This document shows, piece after piece, positions 56,407 through 64,000 of a stretch of DNA of 64,000 bases. Made by a program: the position numbers and the translations under genes. The notes under the pieces were generated by a model. That model worked only from the letters and a program-made list of their open reading frames with translations, was not told the origin of the DNA and searched no databases. The stretch's first letter is position 1, and the number at the start of each line of letters is the position of its first letter. The stretch comes from Paragyromitra xinjiangensis (lineage: Eukaryota; Ascomycota; Pezizomycetes; Pezizales; Discinaceae), in assembly GCA_038503065.1 (NCBI GenBank), contig JBCAMK010000012.1, forward strand, positions 1,426,001-1,490,000, in the 5' to 3' direction.

Positions 56407-58871
56407 GGTTGGTGTGGGAGGGGAGGGGAGAAGGAGGAGGGGGGGATGTAAATAGTGGGTTTAAAAGTATTGTTTGTAGTAACTAAACTATGGTTGGTGA
56501 GTGTTTGGTAATCGTGGTATAAGTGTTGGGCTGAGGTACTTTTACAAGTAGTTCTAAGTTGTTGGGCCCTGTCACTTGGTGTTAGAAGGCTAGGTGATAA
56601 AGATAGCTGCTACAGCTGGGAGCTAATTTCTCTGTACAGAGAAGGTCATCCGAAGATCTGGGGATCCTTAGGTGCTTGGGCTTGCTTTACCTGGCACGGG
56701 ATTCACCACTTCGCACGGCAGATCGTCGCTATACGGGATCCTGTCTAGGGTACAGGCGAGATTTTGACAACTGCAGTCACCTAAACTACTCGGCGGGGGG
56801 TTTAAAGCCTAGTGAGATGGCATACTAAGCTTAGTGAAGCGTGGGAGACAGTCATTATGGTGGAGTGGGGTCTTTTTTTTGGTTATGGATGGTAGAATAC
56901 GAGGCGTTCTGGAGAATACTCAGTGTGTGATTAGATATACACAGACACTGTTCCTGTACCAAAAGCTCCATCGATCGATGGATCGCTTGGTTAATTCATC
57001 AAGTACCAAAAGCTTCATCGCTCATTGTTAAATTGGAGGCTCATCACACTTTTTTGGTGAGGGTCCTCGTCAGCGATATAGAGTCAGCGATGTTAGCATA
57101 CCTCCCTCGGAAGTGGTGCCAGATTAAGGAGGTGTAATCTGGAGTCCGATACGTCGACTATTACTATAAGCAGCAGATTGTGACTGAGCTAGTATTTCAG
57201 TAGAGTTGGTGGGTGTGACCTACTACTTGTGGTCATGCGGTCGTGTTTGGCCCTGGAGGCTGAAAGCTAGGATTTTATCGACATATAAATCAGTACTCCC
57301 CGCTGCTCCCACTCCCACTTTCATACTTCCCCAGACCACTTTCCACAGGGCTTTATGAAACCGTTCACTTCGACTATGTAACTTCGAACCGGATTACCAG
57401 CTAGGAGATCTCTGGGTTAAATGGCTAGGACAGAGCCTCACAAGAGGTACATTAGGAAAGTCAAGGAGGGGCTTCTTCGATTTCAACCAGTTGATAGATG
57501 AGGTTCATTTGAACGAGAGAGCTCATGGGTAATGAATTAACTAAGGCGTTTGAGGAGTTCCTGGAATAGAACATTGTTATGTCGAATCAATAGAGGTGAT
57601 TTTGAGGTAGGGAGGAAGATATTTAACTGCAGAGAGGTACGTAGAGGGATCTATCTGTATGCTATTGCACTAGCTTTTCTAAGGGAAATGGGATTGCTGA
57701 CACTCTGCATTACCTGTTGATAGGACCCTATTGGTTGTAATAATCAGTGTGTCGATGATGTTTTCTCGCAGGAGCGAAGTCGGGTTATAAGCGAAGACGG
57801 GTTGGATAACATGCCGGATAGCATCGTGCTGGAAGGTGGTTTTTTCTATTAGGGTTGTCGATCATGAAGGGCTTGGATCTTATTTTGCGAGAGCAATCGG
57901 AATGCCAGAGTCTATTGGGCTAGTAACTATCCGAGGCCCTGATAGGGATGCCATCTACTACCGAGGAGAAGCGATCCAAACGTCGGACAACTAAAGAATA
58001 ACCGGGGAACGGTGTGGTAGTATTTGGTTTATTGATGGATGGGCTAGGAAAGACAGGAACTTGGCAAAGGGGGGATACTAGATGTGTGGGTATTCGCCAG
58101 GTTGGGGGGGTTGTGGATAAAGGGACATTTCGATAGGAATAAGTCAGATTCTGAGGGTTAGAGATTCTGTCAGGCGTGAACTATTATTGAAGGGGTGCGA
58201 GAACTAGATTCAATCCTGGAAGACTCAATATTATTGAAACAAACCTGCATCTTAGAGGTATATTGGTGGTTATGATAGAGGATTCGCTAGAGTCGAATAG
58301 TGGCTGTTAAAAAAATTTAAGTAGGTGTTTTGATGATACCGTTTTGACCTTTGAGACCCTTACTTGGTTGTGCATAGAAGGTAGTAACTATGTTGTGATT
58401 GGAGTTCCGATAATATTCAGAGGTAGTGATCTTGGTGTTGTGAGACTTACTAGTATACGATTGTGTGGTACGGCCGGATATGTTGGTCGGTTGGTTTAAG
58501 TTATCTTGAGTGATTCGGTCTTGCAGACTTTGTTATTAGGTGTCATATTGGGGGTGCTTAGGTCGCTTCGTTGTAGCATTAAACTAATCGTAAAACTTAA
58601 AGTCTCACCTTAGATAAAGTCTGAGGTTGCGGGTGAGTGTTCATGATGAGGTCATAGATGTTTCTGCGCTGGTTTTTGGGAACTTAATTAAATATTCCAA
58701 GGAACACTTTTCAAGATGAGATTTATAGGCAGGAATTTTGCTTTTATGATAAATTTGTATTGCGTACATTTATGTGTAGGACGTAAGAAAATCTAATTCT
58801 ATGACATAGACAGTGAAAACAAAAAGGAGAAAAGGAAATCTAAAAACCAAAACCAAAACCAAAACCAATAG
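56407..58871. other. Gene-poor DNA between ELP2 and the RING gene
   Basis: About 2.5 kb, TA-rich, with no recognisable ORF. Fragments around 57380-58350 might be decayed transposon sequence, but nothing is identifiable. It ends in an AACCAA-type simple repeat. Confidence 0.45.
58842..58868. repeat. Short (AACCAA)n simple repeat
   Basis: Four tandem copies of a caaaac/aaccaa hexamer, just past the stop codon of the RING gene, in its 3' flank. Confidence 0.7.
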
Positions 58872-59846
58872 TTAGAATCTTGACCTATTAGATCTCTGCC
58901 TCAACCTCGCTGAATGCTTCTTCATCCAATCTACCAGGCCTTCCCACTCTGCTAACTCTTCAGGCGTTCCTTTCAGCATTCTAACTTTAGTAATCTCAGC
59001 GCGGCACCATGGGCATTTGACCCAGCTTGGATAATGAGAAGAAGACGCGACCCTACTCCACCAAAGATTCTTGAGGCACCCTTTGCATGTTGCGTGCGTA
59101 CACTCTACGAACTGAACGACGATCTCTCGATCGCAGAGATGGCACTTTAGATCATCGTTGATGTTAGTATCTTCCTCTCCATCATTAGAGGTCTCGGACT
59201 CAGGAAGCGTCGGGGTATCGGGGCGTTCGTTTTGTCGGTATTCTCTCGCTCGGGCACGGATCTCATCTTCTGTGGGTTCAGGGAGCCTTTCTGTGGGCTC
59301 ATCCAATGGTACATTTACAACTGCAGAAAGGGGGCCGATTCCGAAAAATCCTGTCTCTACAAAAAGAGCTGGAAGTTCTTCACCTGTATCTTCTGTGTAG
59401 TTATGGGTATTTTCATTAATATTCTCTAAATCGTATTGAGACACCACATTGAATAGTGCTTCGCCTAGGATATTCGCATATGTGCGGTTGCGAGACCAGA
59501 CTTGCATCTGCCGGAAAATGTGCATTCGCGTGTTAGGTGAAAATGAGGAAATTTCTCCATCTTCGAGAGAACTAGATTCTAGCATATCAAGCAAGTCGTC
59601 AACTGTGTGGCTACTGATGAGATCAGCATCCTCCGGATTTTCGTTCTCGTTTGGGGTGGTGAGGAAAATTTGGTCTATAAAGTCAGCTCCTTCCCGTATA
59701 ATTGCTGGAGGCATATCAGCATCTAAGATCGCCGCCCACAACAGCTCGGCTGATTCTAGTGTCAGTTCTGATGTAAAGCTTGTGTCGATATCCATTTCAT
59801 CTTGGGCTTGCCCGAAAGATGCATTGTTCTGATTTTGGTTGCTCAT
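58872..59846 (-). CDS. RING-finger protein, probable E3 ubiquitin ligase
   Basis: 324 aa in a single exon. The C-terminal C3HC4 RING has ligands Cys235, Cys238, Cys249, His251, Cys254, Cys257, Cys278 and Cys281 (CHLCDRE...VECTHATCKGC...CPWC). The N-terminal 230 residues are acidic with predicted helices (SELTLESAELLWAAILDADM, HTVDDLLDMLESSSLEDGE) and no known domain. A basic C-terminus (SARLRQRSNRSRF) might be a nuclear signal. RING-HC proteins usually recruit E2 enzymes; substrates are unknown here. The start is ATG 59846; the upstream TTG-initiated extension lies in the leader. A TATATA element is about 113 nt upstream. Its surroundings are gene-poor. Confidence 0.85.
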   Translation of the reverse strand: MSNQNQNNASFGQAQDEMDIDTSFTSELTLESAELLWAAILDADMPPAIIREGADFIDQIFLTTPNENENPEDADLISSHTVDDLLDMLESSSLEDGEISSFSPNTRMHIFRQMQVWSRNRTYANILGEALFNVVSQYDLENINENTHNYTEDTGEELPALFVETGFFGIGPLSAVVNVPLDEPTERLPEPTEDEIRARAREYRQNERPDTPTLPESETSNDGEEDTNINDDLKCHLCDREIVVQFVECTHATCKGCLKNLWWSRVASSSHYPSWVKCPWCRAEITKVRMLKGTPEELAEWEGLVDWMKKHSARLRQRSNRSRF

Positions 59847-59867
59847 GTTTCTGCTGGTAATTATATG

Positions 59868-59912
59868 TGAAGTGAAGTAGCTATGTGAAGTGAAGCGGAT
59901 CTGTGAAGTGAA
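59868..59912. repeat. Three direct repeats in the RING gene leader
   Basis: GTGAAGTGAA occurs three times at about 17-bp spacing on the plus strand (TTCACTTCAC in gene sense), between the TATA element and the ATG. Confidence 0.6.
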
Positions 59913-59958
59913 TGTTGGTTGGTATGATTGGAAAAGGGTACAACACCTCGAGCTTCGG

Positions 59959-59966
59959 TATATAAG
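59959..59966 (-). promoter_or_regulatory. TATA box candidate of the RING gene
   Basis: TATATAAG on the plus strand (CTTATATA in gene sense), about 113 nt upstream of the ATG at 59846. Likely core promoter. Confidence 0.4.
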
Positions 59967-60997
59967 TGAACTATCGACTCTCAAGATGGCATCTACATAG
60001 GGGGTGAATTTTTTTCAAGAGTAACCATGAGGCATCTAGAGTCGGTTCTTGAAATTGTTTCGTGTTTGAAACATTTACTAAATCAAGGGAACCCCGAGTT
60101 GAAACAGGTGCCATTAACCACTTAAACCCCAATTCAGTTAGAGAGTAAGAATCAAGTTTTGGGGAAAGATGATGTCGCAAGATATCTTGCCGAGTGATAC
60201 GCGGATACAAAATTAGGGTATAGCCTCAGCATGGGTTCCATATCGTATTCTGAATGGGCTTGGGGTAGGCTCGAGTCCCCAGGCCAGCTTGAAGACTTCG
60301 ATCCTACCACCTGGAAAAAGGTTCAGGGGAGTGTGCTAGTGTTTCTAAGGCAAAACTCAGTTCATCGGCGTATTTTAGGTCACGCTAACGAGCGTGTGCC
60401 AGTTTGAAACGAGGATACCAAACTAGGTAGACAAAGACTTTCTACTGTCTAAAGTCTTGTGTCCGGATTTATTTGGGTACATGTATTAACTAAATTTTTG
60501 GCTCTAGTCTTCGATAACACTAAGGAATGTAGGGATACATGAATCTCATCCACTTATAGTTACATGTATCTACTGTTTTACGGCCCTAATCGAGTTTGCA
60601 ATATCACCGCGAATCAACAGAACTATTAACTCGTGGTATGAGAGCTAGTCTAGTTGGAGAAAAAAACCAAGGCCTAAATGATAAATAGAAGGCTAGAAGA
60701 CAACATATGTGGAGAATCACATAGTACATGTAATTCACTAAAAATATCTTAGATGCAAGAAGCATTCTGCCTTACAATTACTCCTACTACTCTACAAAGC
60801 CCCCGATGATAGAATTTAAGCTTTATAGCTTGTTTCAACACAAAGACGCAAGTGGTGTATGCGCGCTACAACTTCCTCCAAAATGCCCCTTCGAATCTAT
60901 TAATATTCTAAGGGATATTTTATGTCTATTTACAATGTCGCATCATATTTCCGAGAGGAGCTGCATTCCCTACTCTATTTTTGGCAGATTACCAGGT
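59967..60997. other. Intergenic, nothing recognised
   Basis: AT-rich, with several TACATGTA palindromes near 60480-60735 and no coding signal. Confidence 0.45.
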
Positions 60998-61198
60998 TTA
61001 GCGCCTTGTAACAGGTCTCGGGCCTAAGGCTCTTGTCATCGTGGACTTTACGCCACTCGTGATCGCAGAAGTAGTGCCTGCACCTGTAGCATTCGGCCGA
61101 GCTATATTTGGGCCTGTAGCGCTTGTTTGAGCTGAACCAGTGATGCTTCCACAAACATATTTTACACCAGAGTGGGAGGAGGCAGTTTTTGGAGACAT
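60998..61198 (-). CDS. Candidate small Ser/Thr/Ala-rich ORF (66 aa)
   Basis: ATG at 61198 in good context (AAAATGTC), 66 codons: MSPKTASSHSGVKYVCGSIT, then a Thr/Ala/Gly-rich stretch and a basic end (GPRPVTRR). A TATATA lies about 35-40 nt upstream on the same strand. No family is recognised. Low complexity makes a chance ORF possible. Confidence 0.3.
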   Translation of the reverse strand: MSPKTASSHSGVKYVCGSITGSAQTSATGPNIARPNATGAGTTSAITSGVKSTMTRALGPRPVTRR

Positions 61199-62374
61199 TT
61201 TAGTATCGTAAATAGCTTGTTGTGGTTTGCGAACAGTATGTGGTATATATGGCAATTGAGATATGACGAGACGGTGGGGAAGTGGGTGGATAGTTAGGTA
61301 ATCATATCTTTTATATTACCCAGTTAGCTTCATAGGAAATCTTGAAAAGTGCAGGGGATGGTCATCATCTGCGATAGGGTGCAGTGTGATGATGTACCGT
61401 AGAAACTGGAAAAATCCACTATCTCCGCGTAAGGATTTAACCCCGTCGCTAGCCTTGAAGGGAAACTTTCAAAGCTCGAGTCAGATCTCTCGGCTGTGTC
61501 TATACCACTTCAGGTACCCCCTAAACCAATCGAAGTTAGAATTAGATAACAATCCCTACGATCCGATAGTGGATTTTTCCAGTTTCTACGGTAGTTCAAC
61601 ATGAAAATCCCTTAGGTCTGGGCCAACTCGCCACCGCCTTGTTATGTTGGTTTGGCATCACAACATAGTGATTCATAGTATGTACCCATAAAGTAGCTCG
61701 CCTAGGTGGCCGTGTTTTATTAGAGAAGCTTTCTAATATGGCTTTGTTTGGGCATGGCTTCGGAGTAGGAGACGAAAGAGACGAAGGCACCTGGCATACG
61801 GGTATTTGAGAGGCTATTGCTCGAGATTATAGTTAGGGAAATTTCTAGCCTTTAGGGAACAAACAATCGATCCGTTTGCTGTCACCCTACTATTTTCAAC
61901 AATGTTTGTGAATTACATGGCGAGTGATCGAACATGAATTTATCAGGGCGAGATGACAGGGAATAAACTCGGGTGCGGCTAAATTAATTGAATAACGAAG
62001 GGTTATTCTCCAGGTAAGAGCTATCAAGACGAATAGTAGATGCGCATATGTCAGAATACCCTAACAGAGGAGACAGGCGTCTGTATGAGTGACCTAGAGG
62101 TGCCATCTTCTACACCCCAAGAAGTCTAAATCTACCCTCAGAATGCCCTCTATACTCTCCTTTAACTTAAGTCCACATTAAGCCCCCAAAGAAGCGTGAA
62201 TCCAACAAGATGGCTATTGAAACTTGTGGGTGAGAGCCCTTGCTTGTTGCTAAACACGTGATGCTTGGCGTATTTGTTCCCCGCCGACGTCATCCGCTGT
62301 CACCCCTCTAAGACAACCGGGTCCTTAACGTCGATTCTATTTCACTTCAGCGGACACGATTCATTCAAATAATC
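61199..62374. other. Intergenic upstream of YME2
   Basis: 1.2 kb without recognisable genes. The minus-strand ORF at 61790-61596 shows no motif. Confidence 0.45.
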
Positions 62375-64000
62375 ATGAATCGGTGTCTTTCGCCGTATCT
62401 ACGGCAGTCCGCCGTTGGTGGCAGCCCGGCATTGAGGGCCTATTTCAATCCATTACGTCCTCGCCCTATGCCAAACTCTCGCCCGGGATCATGGAAAAGG
62501 TCGACAAGCACAATTGGGATAAATAAGACTGGATATATCGAGGTGGGACCTAATGAGGGGCTTTTGTTCTTCGATAGTTTGTTCCCTTTATTCTATTTTC
62601 GAGCTTGTATGTGTCACAGCAATGCTCACTGATAACCTCGGCAGATATCTTTCCCTTAAAGACAGCTGTTTTCGACTTACGCTACCTCATGACACGGCTA
62701 GACAAAGTCTCCTTCGAATCACGCATTAAGAACAACTATATTCCTCCTACGCTCACATCACCAGAATCGCCTAACAAATTTCAAATCACTTCCATCGTCC
62801 CTCGGATCAAAGATGGTGGGGCATTCGTGAAATTCGAATCAGCAAACCCGGAGGAAGTAGAAGCAGCCGTATCAGAATATCTTAAAGAGCACCGAATTAA
62901 ACCCTGGTATTCACCTTTCAAACGTGTAAAAGCGTTTGGGGTCCGAGGAAAACCATGGCTAGAAGATCTACGCATTTTTCCGAGCCCACGGCTTAAAGTG
63001 GAATTTACTGGTGGCGATGGAGTATTGAGTCAAGAGCAACTATATGTCCTCTTTCGACGGTACGGAAAGATATCTGACATCACACCCCAACCTCCTGCGT
63101 CGAAAGACTTGCCACACTATGCCATCATCCAGTACTCGTCGATTCGGAGTGCAACAGCGGCTAGGAATTGTTTACATGGGTTTACTGCACCCGGACTTCA
63201 GGCAATTGCAGGAAAGGAAATTCCAGTGACAATGAGGATTTTATATGAAAGGACTATGAAAGTTCACTGGATCCGCGACTGGGTGTTCAGTCACCCTCGA
63301 ATCGTCATTCCCATCATCACAGCAATCGTTGCCGCAATAACAGTCGCTATCTTTGATCCAGTGAGGACCTGGTTTATTGAAGCCAAGATCACCCGCTCGC
63401 TCAACTTTACCGAAAGTACATACTGGAGATGGTTGAAAAAGTACACGATCGGTAGGCTTCCTATCGGTCGTCGCCAGGCAGAGATAGATGACCTCTGGGC
63501 CGTATGGGATGAGCGGAAGGAATCTGTTGAGCAGCTCCAAGCCTGGCTAAGAGAGACTGTTGAGACTTTCATTGTTGTTCAGGGCCCACGTGGGTCTGGG
63601 AAGAAAGATCTTGTGGTTGACACAGTTTTGAAGGGTCGCAAGAACGTCCTTGTGATTGATTGCGAACCAATCGATGAGGCCCATGGCGATAGTGCCACCA
63701 TCGCTGCTGCTGCTGCGCAGGTTGGATATCGACCGGTATTTTCATGGCTTAATACCATAAGTAGTCTTCTTGACTTTGCGGCACAAGGAACTCTTGGAAC
63801 ATCTGCAGGATTCAGTCAGACGTTAGAAACTCAGTTCAACAAGATCCTGCAAAACACAGGAACAGCGTTGAAATCAGTCGCACTCAAGGACAAGGGTGAT
63901 TCGGAGAAGGATATGGGGCTTAGCGATGACGAATATTTGAGCACTCATCCAGAGAAGAGACCTGTAGTTGTGATTGACAACTTCTTGCACATGGAAGGGA
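62375..64000 (+). CDS. YME2: Mitochondrial inner-membrane protein Yme2 (RNA12), 3' partial
   Basis: Inner-membrane protein linked to mitochondrial nucleoid and mtDNA maintenance (mitochondrial escape protein 2). Exon 1 is 62375-62576; exon 2 starts at 62645 and is open to the window end. Seen: an Arg/Ser/Pro-rich N-terminus as a presequence (MNRCLSPYLRQSAVGG), GYIEVGPNEGLLFFDNIFPL, the family block WYSPFKRVKAFGVRGKPWLE and DLRIFPSPRLKVEF, an RRM-like region (LYVLFRRYGKISDI, HYAIIQYSSIRSATAARNCL), HWIRDWVFSHPRIVIPI with one transmembrane helix, and a P-loop ATPase-like part starting VVQGPRGSGKKDLVVD. The last visible residues VVVIDNFLHMEG look like Walker B. The C-terminal part lies beyond position 64000. 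Confidence 0.95.

Noticed and set aside
57380..58350. Retrotransposon RNase H-like fragment
   Set aside because: Isolated residues resemble an RNase H motif, but frames are full of stops and no consistent domain could be read.

Overview
The window is a filamentous ascomycete (Pezizomycotina) nuclear locus. Evidence: genes with many 50-125 nt introns ending in AG, fungal-type proteins (Zn2Cys6 factor, Knr4/Smi1, Vrg4, Caf16, Yme2), an initiator tRNA-Met, pyrimidine-rich 5' leaders, and one gene per about 4 kb with long gene-poor stretches. The loose spacing and decayed repeats would suit an early-diverging lineage such as Pezizomycetes, but that is an inference.

Layout: 1-24.6 kb is ordinary gene space: GSK3-type kinase (-, 3' end outside the window), TOM40 (-), 6-phosphofructo-2-kinase (+), initiator tRNA-Met (-), a small secreted protein (-), a candidate small gene (-), the centromeric histone CENP-A (-), a Derlin (+), a Zn2Cys6 transcription factor (-) and an Edc1/PNRC-like decapping activator (+). 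24.6-49 kb is gene-poor. It holds only mitochondrial dehydratase HTD2 (-, about 30 kb) and KNR4/SMI1 (-, about 33 kb), followed by about 15 kb of repeat-rich DNA with gene relics, at least five inverted-repeat elements (41.1-45.5 kb) and two related small ORFs (44.05 and 47.06 kb). 49-64 kb returns to gene space: CAF16 (+), VRG4 (-) divergent from ELP2 (+), a RING protein (-), and YME2 (+, open at the window end).

The named genes are dispersed housekeeping functions (mitochondrial import, mtFAS, mitochondrial inner membrane, mRNA decay and CCR4-NOT, ERAD, Golgi mannosylation, Elongator, kinetochore); I see no gene cluster. Exon boundaries below were deduced by hand from reading frame, splice sites and remembered family consensus. 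All totals keep frame.

The most notable non-routine signals are: a pair of small paralogous ORFs in the repeat-rich tract; a foldback element containing an 18-bp tandem array; a GC-AG intron in GSK3; an Ala in place of the catalytic His in the phosphatase half of the PFK-2 protein; an extended T-rich 3' flank behind the Edc1-like gene; and two 69-nt first introns that are open and in frame (KNR4, ELP2).
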